From Pseudomonas putida (GTDB lineage: Bacteria > Pseudomonadota > Gammaproteobacteria > Pseudomonadales > Pseudomonadaceae), in assembly GCF_030159595.1 (NCBI RefSeq), contig NZ_BSKJ01000014.1, forward strand, positions 62,001-126,000: a DNA stretch of 64,000 nucleotides, written 5' to 3'. Below the pieces are notes generated by a model. That model saw only the letters and a program-made list of their open reading frames with translations, ran no database searches and was not told the DNA's origin. This document shows, in pieces, positions 56,043 through 64,000 of the stretch. Each line of letters starts with the position of its first letter. The first letter of the stretch is position 1. The position numbers and the translations under genes were made by a program.

Positions 56043-57146
56043 ATGTCCCTTCGACGTATCATGGTCACCGCGGTGCGCAACTTGCACCCGGTGACACTCT
56101 CGCCCTCCCCCCGCATCAACATCCTTTACGGCGCCAACGGCAGTGGCAAGACCAGTGTGCTTGAGGCCGTGCACTTGCTCGGGCTGGCACGCTCATTTCG
56201 CAGCACCCGGCTGAACCCGGTCATCCAATACGAACAGCCTGCCTGCACCGTATTTGGCGAGGTGCAGTTGGCCGAAGGTAGCACCAGCAACCTGGGTGTG
56301 TCCCGAGAGCGGCAGGGAGAATTCACCATACGCATCGATGGGCAGAATGCGCGTAGCGCCGCCCAGCTGGCGGAGTTGTTGCCGCTGCAGCTCATCAATC
56401 CAGACAGTTTCCGACTGTTGGAAGGTGCCCCGAAAATCCGCCGGCAGTTCCTGGACTGGGGGGTGTTCCACGTGGAACCTCGCTTCCTGCCTGCTTGGCA
56501 ACGGCTGCAGAAGGCGCTGCGGCAGCGGAACTCATGGTTGCGTCATGGTACACTTGACCCAGCTTCGCAAGCCGCCTGGGACCGGGAATTGTGCCTGGCC
56601 AGCGCGGAAATAGATGAATACCGTCGCAACTACATCAAGGCCTTGAAGCCCGTCTTCGAGCGAACCCTGAGCGAACTGGTCGAGCTGGACGGGTTGACCC
56701 TGAGCTACTACCGAGGCTGGGACAAGGACCGGGAACTGCAAGAAGTACTCGCTTCCTCTCTCCTTCGCGATCAGCAGATGGGCCATACCCAGGCCGGTCC
56801 GCAGCGTGCTGATCTGCGTCTCCGTCTGTCTGCCAATAACGCAGCCGACATCCTGTCGCGTGGTCAGCAAAAGCTGGTGGTGTGCGCATTGCGCATTGCC
56901 CAAGGCCACCTCGTCAGTCAGGCTCGCCGCGGTCACTGTATTTATCTCGTGGATGACTTGCCGTCCGAGCTGGACGACCAGCATCGCCGCGCGCTGTGCC
57001 GCTTGCTAGAAGAATTACGCTGCCAGGTGTTCATCACCTGTGTAGATCACGAATTACTGAGGGAAGGCTGGCAGACGGAAACGCCAGTTGCTTTGTTCCA
57101 CGTGGAACAAGGCCGTATCACCCAGACCCACGACCATCGGGAGTGA
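56043..57146 (+). CDS. recF: DNA replication and repair protein RecF
   Basis: A 367-residue SMC-like ATPase in recombination repair. P-loop NILYGANGSGKTSVLEA, ABC-type signature LSRGQQKLVVCALRIAQ and Walker B VDDLPSELDDQHR. It lies 15 bases after dnaN. Two parS sites are embedded in its coding sequence. Confidence 0.97.
   Translation: MSLRRIMVTAVRNLHPVTLSPSPRINILYGANGSGKTSVLEAVHLLGLARSFRSTRLNPVIQYEQPACTVFGEVQLAEGSTSNLGVSRERQGEFTIRIDGQNARSAAQLAELLPLQLINPDSFRLLEGAPKIRRQFLDWGVFHVEPRFLPAWQRLQKALRQRNSWLRHGTLDPASQAAWDRELCLASAEIDEYRRNYIKALKPVFERTLSELVELDGLTLSYYRGWDKDRELQEVLASSLLRDQQMGHTQAGPQRADLRLRLSANNAADILSRGQQKLVVCALRIAQGHLVSQARRGHCIYLVDDLPSELDDQHRRALCRLLEELRCQVFITCVDHELLREGWQTETPVALFHVEQGRITQTHDHRE
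56464..56479. other. parS: parS site in recF (first)
   Basis: TGTTCCACGTGGAACC, with the palindromic core GTTCCACGTGGAAC. Confidence 0.92.
57094..57109. other. parS: parS site in recF (second)
   Basis: TGTTCCACGTGGAACA, a perfect 16-base palindrome near the 3' end of recF. Confidence 0.94.
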
Positions 57147-57150
57147 AGGC

Positions 57151-59571
57151 ATGAGCGAAAATCAAACGTACGACTCCTCCAGCATCAAGGTGCTGAAAGG
57201 TTTGGATGCCGTACGCAAGCGTCCCGGCATGTACATTGGCGACACCGATGATGGTAGCGGCCTGCACCACATGGTCTTCGAAGTGGTCGACAACTCGATC
57301 GACGAAGCCCTCGCCGGTCACTGCGATGACATCACCGTCATTATCCACCCGGACGAATCCATCAGTGTCCGCGACAACGGTCGCGGCATTCCGGTCGATG
57401 TTCATAAAGAAGAAGGCGTTTCCGCAGCCGAGGTCATCATGACTGTGCTGCACGCCGGCGGTAAGTTCGACGACAACTCCTACAAGGTATCTGGTGGCCT
57501 GCATGGCGTAGGTGTTTCGGTCGTGAATGCCCTGTCCGAGAAGCTGATTCTGACCGTTCGCCGTAGCGGCAAGATCTGGGAACAGACCTACGTTCACGGT
57601 GTTCCACAAGCGCCTATGGCGGTTGTCGGTGATAGCGAAACCACGGGTACCCACATCCATTTCAAGCCTTCGGCTGAAACCTTCAAGAACATTCACTTCA
57701 GCTGGGACATCCTGGCCAAGCGTATTCGCGAGTTGTCGTTCCTCAACTCGGGCGTTGGCATTCTGCTGAAAGATGAGCGCAGCGGTAAGGAAGAGTTCTT
57801 CAAGTACGAAGGCGGCCTGCGCGCGTTCGTCGAGTACCTGAACACCAACAAGACGCCAGTCAACTCCCAGGTGTTCCACTTCAACGTTCAGCGTGACGAT
57901 GGCGTGGGTGTGGAAGTCGCCCTGCAGTGGAACGACAGCTTCAACGAAAACCTGCTGTGCTTCACCAACAACATTCCGCAGCGTGACGGCGGTACTCACC
58001 TGGTGGGCTTCCGTTCCTCGCTGACGCGTAGCCTGAACAGCTACATCGAACAGGAAGGCCTGGCCAAGAAGAACAAGGTGGCGACCACGGGTGACGACGC
58101 TCGTGAAGGCCTGACCGCGATCATCTCGGTCAAGGTACCGGACCCTAAGTTCAGCTCGCAGACCAAAGACAAGCTGGTCTCCTCGGAGGTGAAAACCGCC
58201 GTGGAACAGGAGATGAACAAGTACTTCTCCGACTTCCTGCTGGAGAACCCAAACGAGGCCAAGGCCGTCGTTGGCAAGATGATCGACGCCGCGCGTGCGC
58301 GTGAAGCGGCACGTAAAGCCCGTGAGATGACTCGCCGCAAAGGTGCACTGGATATCGCTGGCCTGCCAGGCAAACTGGCTGATTGCCAGGAGAAGGACCC
58401 TGCCCTTTCCGAACTGTACCTGGTGGAGGGTGACTCCGCCGGTGGCTCGGCCAAACAAGGCCGTAACCGGCGTACCCAGGCGATCTTGCCGCTGAAGGGT
58501 AAAATCCTCAACGTCGAGAAAGCACGCTTCGACAAGATGATCTCGTCCCAGGAAGTGGGCACGCTGATCACTGCACTGGGCTGTGGTATCGGCCGCGAAG
58601 AGTACAACATCGACAAGCTGCGTTATCACAACATCATCATCATGACCGATGCTGACGTTGACGGTTCGCACATCCGTACCCTGCTGTTGACCTTCTTCTT
58701 CCGTCAGTTGCCGGAGCTGGTCGAGCGCGGCTACATCTACATTGCCCAGCCTCCACTGTACAAGGTGAAAAAAGGCAAGCAGGAGCAGTACATCAAGGAC
58801 GACGAGGCCATGGAAGAATACATGACCCAGTCGGCCCTGGAAGACGCAAGCCTGCACCTGGACGATTCGGCGCCAGCGGTTTCTGGTGTGCAGCTGGAAG
58901 TACTGGTGAATGAATTCCGTGGGGTCATGAAGACCCTCAAGCGCCTGTCGCGTTTGTACCCGGAAGAGCTGACCGAGCACTTCATCTACCTGCCGGAGGT
59001 GACCCTGGAGCAGTTGGGTGACCATGCGGTGATGCAAGCCTGGCTGGCCCAGTTCCAGGAACGTCTGAACAACAGCCAGAAGTCGGGCCTGGCTTACAAA
59101 GCCAGCCTGCGTGAAGACAAAGAGCGCAACGTATGGCTGCCAGAAGTGGAAATCACCTCCCACGGCCTGGCCAGCTATGTCACCTTCAACCGCGACTTCT
59201 TCGGCAGCAATGATTACCGGACGGTGGTCAACATTGGTTCCAAGCTGTCCAGCCTGTTGGGTGAAGGTGCTTATGTACAACGTGGTGAACGCCGTAAGGC
59301 AATCGTCGAGTTCAAGGAAGGCCTGGACTGGCTGATGAACGAGACCACCAAGCGCCACACCATCCAGCGATACAAAGGGCTGGGCGAGATGAACCCGGAC
59401 CAGCTGTGGGAAACCACCATGGACCCGACCGTTCGCCGTATGCTCAAGGTCACCATCGAGGATGCAATCGCAGCGGACCAGATCTTCAACACCCTGATGG
59501 GTGATGCGGTCGAGCCACGTCGTGACTTCATTGAAAGCAACGCGCTGTCGGTGTCGAACCTGGACTTCTGA
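57151..59571 (+). CDS. gyrB: DNA gyrase subunit B
   Basis: An 806-residue type II topoisomerase ATPase subunit. GHKL ATPase motifs VVDNSIDEALAGH, VRDNGRGIPVD and SGGLHGVGVSVVNALS; TOPRIM motifs LVEGDSAGGSAKQGRNR and MTDADVDGSHIRTLLL; C-terminus ending RRDFIESNALSVSNLDF. Start ATG 57151 (MSENQTYDSSS), 4 bases after recF. Confidence 0.98.
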   Translation: MSENQTYDSSSIKVLKGLDAVRKRPGMYIGDTDDGSGLHHMVFEVVDNSIDEALAGHCDDITVIIHPDESISVRDNGRGIPVDVHKEEGVSAAEVIMTVLHAGGKFDDNSYKVSGGLHGVGVSVVNALSEKLILTVRRSGKIWEQTYVHGVPQAPMAVVGDSETTGTHIHFKPSAETFKNIHFSWDILAKRIRELSFLNSGVGILLKDERSGKEEFFKYEGGLRAFVEYLNTNKTPVNSQVFHFNVQRDDGVGVEVALQWNDSFNENLLCFTNNIPQRDGGTHLVGFRSSLTRSLNSYIEQEGLAKKNKVATTGDDAREGLTAIISVKVPDPKFSSQTKDKLVSSEVKTAVEQEMNKYFSDFLLENPNEAKAVVGKMIDAARAREAARKAREMTRRKGALDIAGLPGKLADCQEKDPALSELYLVEGDSAGGSAKQGRNRRTQAILPLKGKILNVEKARFDKMISSQEVGTLITALGCGIGREEYNIDKLRYHNIIIMTDADVDGSHIRTLLLTFFFRQLPELVERGYIYIAQPPLYKVKKGKQEQYIKDDEAMEEYMTQSALEDASLHLDDSAPAVSGVQLEVLVNEFRGVMKTLKRLSRLYPEELTEHFIYLPEVTLEQLGDHAVMQAWLAQFQERLNNSQKSGLAYKASLREDKERNVWLPEVEITSHGLASYVTFNRDFFGSNDYRTVVNIGSKLSSLLGEGAYVQRGERRKAIVEFKEGLDWLMNETTKRHTIQRYKGLGEMNPDQLWETTMDPTVRRMLKVTIEDAIAADQIFNTLMGDAVEPRRDFIESNALSVSNLDF

Positions 59572-59582
59572 TCAGGCGTAAA

Positions 59583-59632
59583 TTGACAGACACTAAAAAG
59601 CCCGCTGATGCGGGCTTTTTAGTGTCTGTCAA
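59583..59632. terminator. Long bidirectional terminator between gyrB and the RcnB-like gene
   Basis: A 23-base perfect inverted repeat (59583-59605 and 59610-59632) around a TGAT loop; the inner part is AAAAAGCCCGC/GCGGGCTTTTT, a standard terminator in both directions. The outer 12 bases extend the stem beyond what termination needs. Confidence 0.93.
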
Positions 59633-59634
59633 AA

Positions 59635-60042
59635 TCAGTAACCGGTGAGAATGTTAACGATCACACCACTGGCAATCGCCACCAGCACATAATCGCCGTT
59701 CACATACAACCAGCGATGGTCCCGCGGTGGGGCATACAGGTGGCGCGCTTTCCAGTCAGTCACCCAATAACGGTCACCACGGTAGTGTGGGTCAACAGCA
59801 TGCCCACGCTGCCACTGCTGATGAGGTACTGGCATGCCCTGCTGCGGTCGGAAGTTCGGGTTGCGGTAAGCGGGTGCTCGCCCATTGTCATGTCGGCCTT
59901 GCTGCTTCGGCTGACCATGCGGTGGGTTGCCTTGGTGCGATGGGCCGTCATCATGCCGGTCGGGTGGGCCCGGCTGCGCGAAGCTGGCCAGCGGTGCGCT
60001 GAGCATGAGCGCGGCGCAGATCACGGTTAGGGTGTTTTTCAT
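59635..60042 (-). CDS. RcnB-family periplasmic protein
   Basis: A 135-residue protein with a signal peptide (MKNTLTVICAALMLSAPLASFA), a His/Pro/Gln-rich middle and the RcnB-like C-terminal domain YWVTDWKARHLYAPPRDHRWLYVNGDYVLVAIASGVI. E. coli RcnB is a periplasmic protein affecting nickel/cobalt efflux; metal function here is not shown, though the His-rich region could bind metals. It converges on gyrB with only the terminator between. Confidence 0.87.
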   Translation of the reverse strand: MKNTLTVICAALMLSAPLASFAQPGPPDRHDDGPSHQGNPPHGQPKQQGRHDNGRAPAYRNPNFRPQQGMPVPHQQWQRGHAVDPHYRGDRYWVTDWKARHLYAPPRDHRWLYVNGDYVLVAIASGVIVNILTGY

Positions 60043-60170
60043 TCGATGCGGTCCTCTGCATGTTATCGCCTGGCGCGAACGGGCTGCCAGGTTCGGTTAA
60101 CGCATAAGACCACGGTTTTTTCCGTTTAATGTAAGGGCGCAGGTAAAGGTCCGGTAAAGTCTGCGTCCTT

Positions 60171-61463
60171 TCAGTTCAGCCCGAGCGCCTTCAAACGGCG
60201 ATACAGTGTGCGTTCACTCATGCCAAGATGGCTGGCCAGTTCGCTACGCGAGCCTTTGAACTGTTCCAGCGCCTGCGCCAGCTCAGCCAGGTTGTTGCGA
60301 CGGCCACCTGTCGCGGTCGCTCCCACCGGCCCGATATCTTCCGGCAAGTGTTCAGGTCGGATCAGCCCGTCATCGGCAAACAAACGCGCCCTTTCCAGAA
60401 TATTGCGCAGCTCGCGGATATTGCCCGGAAACGGATGCAACCCAAGTTGCTGCAAGGCATCGTCACTCAGCCTGGGTGTTGGCTTGCCGGCCATACGCTG
60501 CAGCAGGCTTTGCGCGAGCAGCGGCAGGTCTTCCACCCGCTCGCGCAAAGCAGGAAGGCGAATCGGGAAGCCGCTGATGCGGTAATACAGGTCTTCACGG
60601 AAGGAACCCTGTGCAACCATCTGTTTGAGCGGCTTGTGGGTGGCCGATACCAGGCGGAAATCCGAATGCACCGTGCGCAAGCTACCCACTGGGCGGAAGC
60701 TGCCGGACTCGATCAGACGCAGCAGCTTCACCTGCATCGCCAGCGGCACTTCACCGATTTCGTCGAGGAACAGGGTGCCTCCATGGGCCGCCTCGGCCAG
60801 GCCGATCTTGCGTTGGTTGGCACCGGTGAACGCGCCCTTCTCATAACCGAACAACTCGCTTTCGAACAACGACTCGGTCAGGCCAGTGCAGTCGACCACC
60901 ACCAGCGGGCCGTTGGCTCTGGGGCTACCCATGTGCACCGCTCGGGCGAACAGTTCTTTACCGCTACCCGATTCACCCTGCAGCAATACCGGGATCTGCG
61001 CTGGCGCCGCTCGTTGCAGGCTGGCCAAGGCGGCCTTGAAGGCTGGAGCGCGTCCGACCAGGCCCTGCTCCTGAGGTTGCGCTGACGCGAGGGTGATGCT
61101 GGTCAGGCGTTCGACAAAGGCCACCACCCTGCCCTGCTCATCCAGAATCGGGCGCAGCTCGACATCCACATGCTCGGGGCCGCGTGGTGTGTGATGAACA
61201 TGCAGCACTCGCTCGGGCACCTTGCTGTCCCACGCCTTGCGCATGGGGCAATGCTCGCCGGCCTGGTCGCACGGTACGGCATAGTGGTGTGAGACCTTGT
61301 GGCACTTCTCCCCCAAGGGCGCCTGATCATGGCGGCCGAACTGGCGGCGATAGGCGGCATTGGCGGCCAGGATGTTGTAGTCGGTGTCCAGCACGATGGC
61401 CGGCAGGGCATCGTGCTCAAGGTAGGAAACCAGAGCTAGGATGAGGGGATGGGTTTCAGGCAT
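60171..61463 (-). CDS. fisR: FisR-type sigma-54-dependent activator (sulfane-sulfur sensing)
   Basis: A 430-residue enhancer-binding protein: N-terminal PAS-like sensor (residues about 15-130), AAA+ domain with LLQGESGSGKELFARAVH, GYEKGAFTGANQRK (sigma-54 contact) and GGTLFLDEIGEVPLAMQ, and a C-terminal Fis helix-turn-helix (SRSELASHLGMSERTLYRRLKALG). The sensor has Cys at 54, 65 and 72, the same spacing as the three sulfane-sulfur-reactive Cys reported for FisR (53, 64, 71). It is divergent from a persulfide dioxygenase and sulfide:quinone oxidoreductase pair, its expected targets. Start ATG 61463 (MPETHPLIL) has a weak ribosome-binding site. Confidence 0.85.
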   Translation of the reverse strand: MPETHPLILALVSYLEHDALPAIVLDTDYNILAANAAYRRQFGRHDQAPLGEKCHKVSHHYAVPCDQAGEHCPMRKAWDSKVPERVLHVHHTPRGPEHVDVELRPILDEQGRVVAFVERLTSITLASAQPQEQGLVGRAPAFKAALASLQRAAPAQIPVLLQGESGSGKELFARAVHMGSPRANGPLVVVDCTGLTESLFESELFGYEKGAFTGANQRKIGLAEAAHGGTLFLDEIGEVPLAMQVKLLRLIESGSFRPVGSLRTVHSDFRLVSATHKPLKQMVAQGSFREDLYYRISGFPIRLPALRERVEDLPLLAQSLLQRMAGKPTPRLSDDALQQLGLHPFPGNIRELRNILERARLFADDGLIRPEHLPEDIGPVGATATGGRRNNLAELAQALEQFKGSRSELASHLGMSERTLYRRLKALGLN

Positions 61464-61501
61464 GACGGCACCGTATGGATGACCGGCGCAGGGTAACAAG
61501 G

Positions 61502-61551
61502 ACTGCCAAACACTGCCATTGGCTGACAGTCGACTGCCACATGCTCTGCCA
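61502..61551. promoter_or_regulatory. Probable FisR upstream activating sequences
   Basis: The 7-mer ACTGCCA occurs at 61502, 61512 and 61533 and CTGCCA at 61546. The first three are 10 and 21 bases apart, about one and two helical turns, on the same face of the DNA. They lie 85-135 bases before a sigma-54-like promoter. Confidence 0.6.
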
Positions 61552-61635
61552 GCATTGCTACCCGTTGCCTGAAACGGGCCGGATTCATTGACCTACGCGC
61601 GGTAAAAAGCCTGGCATGCATCTTGATAAACCTCC

Positions 61636-61650
61636 TGGCACTGCCTACGC
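61636..61650 (+). promoter_or_regulatory. Sigma-54-like promoter of the persulfide dioxygenase gene
   Basis: TGGCACTGCCTACGC has a perfect -24 TGGCAC and the essential GG-N10-GC spacing; the -12 element is ACGC rather than TTGC. Transcription would start near 61662, just before the GGAG ribosome-binding site at 61675. Confidence 0.65.
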
Positions 61651-61684
61651 CTTACAAGGCGGGGCGGATAAATTGGAGAACGTG

Positions 61685-62569
61685 ATGATCATCGGCAACA
61701 ACCTTCACGTGGACGCCTTTTACGACAAGGCGACCTCGACCATCAGCTACCTGGTCATGGACCGTGAAACCCGGCAATGCGCATTGATCGACAGCGTGCT
61801 GGATTACGACCCCAAGTCCGGGCGCACTTGCAGCGCTTCAGCGGATCGCCTGATCGAGCGCGTGACCGAGCTGAATGCCAGCGTGCGGTGGGTGCTGGAA
61901 ACCCATGTACACGCCGACCATCTTTCTGCGGCTGCCTACCTGAAGGAAAAGCTGGGCGGCCATACCGCTATCGGCGCGCACATCACCCAGGTGCAGAAAG
62001 TATTCGGTGCCTTGTTCAATGCAGAGCCTGGCTTCGCCCGCGATGGCAGCCAGTTCGATGTGCTGCTCGAAGACGAAGAAGGTTTCCGTATTGGTAATCT
62101 GCACGCCCGGGCACTGCACACGCCGGGGCACACACCTGCGTGCATGAGTTTCATGATCGAAGACGCCGGCGAGATCGCGGTATTCGTTGGCGACACGCTG
62201 TTCATGCCTGACTACGGTACTGCCCGCTGCGACTTCCCGGGGGCCGATGCCCGTACTCTGTATCGCTCGATCCGTCGTCTGCTGGCGTTCCCCGACCAGA
62301 CCCGGCTGTTCATGTGCCACGACTACCTGCCAGGTGGCCGTGACATGCAGTATGTAACCACCGTGGCCGAGCAGCGCGCCAGCAACATTCACATTCACCA
62401 GGGCGTCGACGAGGACAGTTTCGTCGCCATGCGCGAAGCCCGTGACAAGACCCTCGACATGCCCGTGCTGATCCTGCCTTCGGTGCAGGTGAACATGCGC
62501 AGCGGCCAGCTCCCCGCGCCGGAAGAGAACGGGGTCAGCTATCTGAAAATCCCGCTGAACAAGCTGTAA
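61685..62569 (+). CDS. pdo: Persulfide dioxygenase (metallo-beta-lactamase fold)
   Basis: A 294-residue non-haem iron enzyme that oxidises glutathione persulfide to sulfite. The metal-binding motif is LETHVHADHLSAAAYL near residue 78; further ligands are in LHTPGHTPACMSF, FVGDTLFMPDYGTARCDFPG and MCHDYLPGGR. Length and sequence fit the P. putida type PDO2. I choose ATG 61685, 5 bases after GGAGA. It is followed by SQR. Confidence 0.92.
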   Translation: MIIGNNLHVDAFYDKATSTISYLVMDRETRQCALIDSVLDYDPKSGRTCSASADRLIERVTELNASVRWVLETHVHADHLSAAAYLKEKLGGHTAIGAHITQVQKVFGALFNAEPGFARDGSQFDVLLEDEEGFRIGNLHARALHTPGHTPACMSFMIEDAGEIAVFVGDTLFMPDYGTARCDFPGADARTLYRSIRRLLAFPDQTRLFMCHDYLPGGRDMQYVTTVAEQRASNIHIHQGVDEDSFVAMREARDKTLDMPVLILPSVQVNMRSGQLPAPEENGVSYLKIPLNKL

Positions 62570-62608
62570 CCGCCCTGCCCCATTATCAGATTTCCAGGAT
62601 TTACCGCC

Positions 62609-63877
62609 ATGCCTGCCTTGTTGTCCCCTGCCAATACCGACCATCACAAAGTGGTCATCGTCGGCGCCGGTGCCGCCGGTATCGCCACCGCTTCGAGCCT
62701 GATCAGCCGTGATCCGTCGCTGGACGTTGCCTTGATCGACCCTGCCGACGTGCATTACTACCAACCCGGCTGGACCATGGTCGGTGCCGGCGTGTTCAAG
62801 GCACCGAGCACCGCCCGCACCATGGCCTCGACCATCCCGCGCGCTGTGCGCTGGGTCAGGGCGCGGGTGCAGGGTTTCGACCCTCTGGGCCAGTTGGTCA
62901 TCCTCGAAGACGGTCGCGCCATCAGCTATGAACAGCTGGTAGTCTGCCCTGGCCTCGCGCTGGACTGGGCGGCCATCGATGGGCTCAGCGAAACCCTGGG
63001 CCGCAATGGTGTCACCTCCAACTACCGCTACGACCTGGCGCCCTACACCTGGGAGCTGGTGCAGAAACTCAAGCAAGGCCGTGCCGTCTTCAGCCAGCCG
63101 CCCATGCCGATCAAATGTGCGGGCGCGCCGCAGAAGGCGTTGTACCTGTCTTGCGACCACTGGCTGCGCCACGGCCACCTGGGGGCGGTGAAAGCCAGCT
63201 TCTTCAATGCCGGTGCAGTTTTGTTCGGTGTGGCGGACTATGTGCCCGCACTGATGAAGTACATAGACAAATACGCCGTGGACCTCAATTTTTCCCACCG
63301 ACTGGTGGCCGTGGATGGCCCGAACAAGCGCGCCACTTTCGTGCTCACCTTGCCCGATGGCAGCAGCGAAACGCGCATCGAGGCTTTTGACATGCTCCAT
63401 GTGGTACCGCCACAGGTGGCGCCGGCTTTTATTCGCGAAAGCCCCTTGGCCGATAACGCCGGCTGGGTCGATGTCGACCCGCATACCTTGCGCCATCGCA
63501 AGTACACCAACATCCATGCCCTGGGTGACGTGGCCAATACCAGCAATGCCAAGACCGCCGCAGCTGCCCGTAAGCAGGCGCCGGTAGTGGCCAACAACGT
63601 GCTGGTGGCACTTGGGCGGCTGCCCACCCTCGCCCAGTACGATGGCTATGGTTCGTGCCCGCTGACGGTCGAGCGCGGCAAAATCGTCCTGGCCGAGTTC
63701 ACCTATGGCGGCAAGCTGGCACCAAGCTTCCCCAGCTGGTTGCTGGATGGCCGCAAACCGACGCGCCTGGCCTGGCTGCTCAAGGCGCAGGCGCTGCCAC
63801 CGTTGTACTGGCAGGGCATGCTCAAGGGCCGCGAGTGGCTGGCGCGCCCGCAGCTGGTAGTCGAGGGTGGGCAGTGA
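62609..63877 (+). CDS. sqr: Sulfide:quinone oxidoreductase, type II
   Basis: A 422-residue FAD enzyme that oxidises sulfide to sulfane sulfur and passes electrons to quinone. FAD loop VVIVGAGAAGIATASSLIS, YYQPGWTMVGAG, and two redox Cys in VVCPGLALDW and PIKCAGAPQKALYLSCDHW; the KCAGAPQK segment is the type II (human SQRDL-like) signature. It begins 39 bases after pdo and overlaps the next gene by GTGA. Confidence 0.92.
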   Translation: MPALLSPANTDHHKVVIVGAGAAGIATASSLISRDPSLDVALIDPADVHYYQPGWTMVGAGVFKAPSTARTMASTIPRAVRWVRARVQGFDPLGQLVILEDGRAISYEQLVVCPGLALDWAAIDGLSETLGRNGVTSNYRYDLAPYTWELVQKLKQGRAVFSQPPMPIKCAGAPQKALYLSCDHWLRHGHLGAVKASFFNAGAVLFGVADYVPALMKYIDKYAVDLNFSHRLVAVDGPNKRATFVLTLPDGSSETRIEAFDMLHVVPPQVAPAFIRESPLADNAGWVDVDPHTLRHRKYTNIHALGDVANTSNAKTAAAARKQAPVVANNVLVALGRLPTLAQYDGYGSCPLTVERGKIVLAEFTYGGKLAPSFPSWLLDGRKPTRLAWLLKAQALPPLYWQGMLKGREWLARPQLVVEGGQ

Positions 63878-64000
63878 TCGAACATCAAGTGTTGGGGGCA
63901 GGCCTGGGCGCGATCATCGGCGCGGTGCTGGCGTTGACCGGCGCAGGCGGTGGCATTCTCGCAGTGCCCTTGCTGGTGTTCGGCCTGGGGCTGTCGATGG
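63874..64000 (+). CDS. TSUP/TauE-SafE family permease, N-terminal part
   Basis: The window ends 42 codons into this gene. The N-terminal helix contains LTGAGGGILAVPLLVFGLGLS, the TSUP-family signature. In this place it probably exports sulfite or thiosulfate made by the upstream enzymes. It starts with a GTG overlapping the sqr stop. Confidence 0.85.
   Translation, partial: MIEHQVLGAGLGAIIGAVLALTGAGGGILAVPLLVFGLGLSM

Noticed and set aside
57118..59358. 746-codon minus-strand open frame opposite gyrB
   Set aside because: Shadow frame; gyrB is certain from its motifs.
61612..61627. TGGCATGCATCTTGAT as the sigma-54 promoter of pdo
   Set aside because: It has GA instead of the essential GC at -12; the site at 61636-61650 fits better.
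61709..61718. Possible parS in the pdo gene (TTCACGTGGA)
   Set aside because: Only the central CACGTGGA matches; the arms are wrong.

Overview
The window covers the chromosomal replication origin of a high-GC gammaproteobacterium of the genus Pseudomonas, most likely the P. putida group. The gene order rpmH-oriC-dnaA-dnaN-recF-gyrB, the leftward rnpA-yidD-yidC-mnmE and mnmG-rsmG-parA-parB blocks, and the atp operon followed by glmU-glmR-glmS are typical of that group. REP elements of the GCGGG...CCCGC type, parS sites of the form GTTCCACGTGGAAC and many TTATCCACA DnaA boxes agree with this. A complete hydrogen cyanide synthase operon (hcnABC) beside glmS points to a cyanogenic relative such as P. 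entomophila or P. mosselii rather than to P. putida KT2440; this species guess is inference from memory of those genomes.

Layout, left to right. 1-5.1 kb: end of an acetylpolyamine deacetylase, a polyamine-binding protein, a MocR regulator, a PaiB-like protein and two GNAT acetyltransferases. 5.1-9.7 kb: two-subunit pyruvate carboxylase (pycB, pycA) with its divergent LysR regulator and a small antisense-overlapping PA3496-like gene. 9.8-14.5 kb: a HexR/RpiR paralogue facing a second zwf across a palindromic operator, then uvrD. 14.6-20.1 kb: housekeeping and poorly characterised genes (Tim44-like, SMI1/KNR4, CPA2 antiporter, thioesterase, pdxY, DUF3301). 20.1-24.4 kb: a zinc-starvation locus, with two COG0523 GTPases and a DUF1826 protein facing a secreted protein and folE2 across a Zur-like box. 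24.4-29.3 kb: DUF3617 protein, cardiolipin synthase, cfaB and lpd3. 29.4-32.3 kb: hcnABC. 32.5-36.7 kb: glmS, glmR, glmU. 36.8-43.9 kb: atpIBEFHAGDC on the minus strand. 44.0-48.3 kb: mnmG-rsmG-parA-parB. 48.8-52.8 kb: mnmE, yidC, yidD, rnpA, rpmH. 52.8-53.35 kb: oriC. 53.35-59.6 kb: dnaA, dnaN, recF, gyrB. 59.6-64 kb: an RcnB-like protein and a sulfide-detoxification cluster (FisR-type sigma-54 activator, persulfide dioxygenase, type II sulfide:quinone oxidoreductase, start of a TSUP permease).

The most striking non-coding signal is the number of DnaA boxes outside oriC. I count about 22 exact TTATCCACA sites on the two strands, where chance would give about 0.5 for a 9-mer in 64 kb. They cluster in oriC, in and around mnmG, in the zinc GTPase genes (seven in 1.9 kb), and as a five-copy 12-bp tandem repeat in the linker of the MocR gene. 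Three parS sites lie inside recF (two) and folE2 (one). Together these suggest that origin-proximal coding DNA also carries replication and segregation signals.
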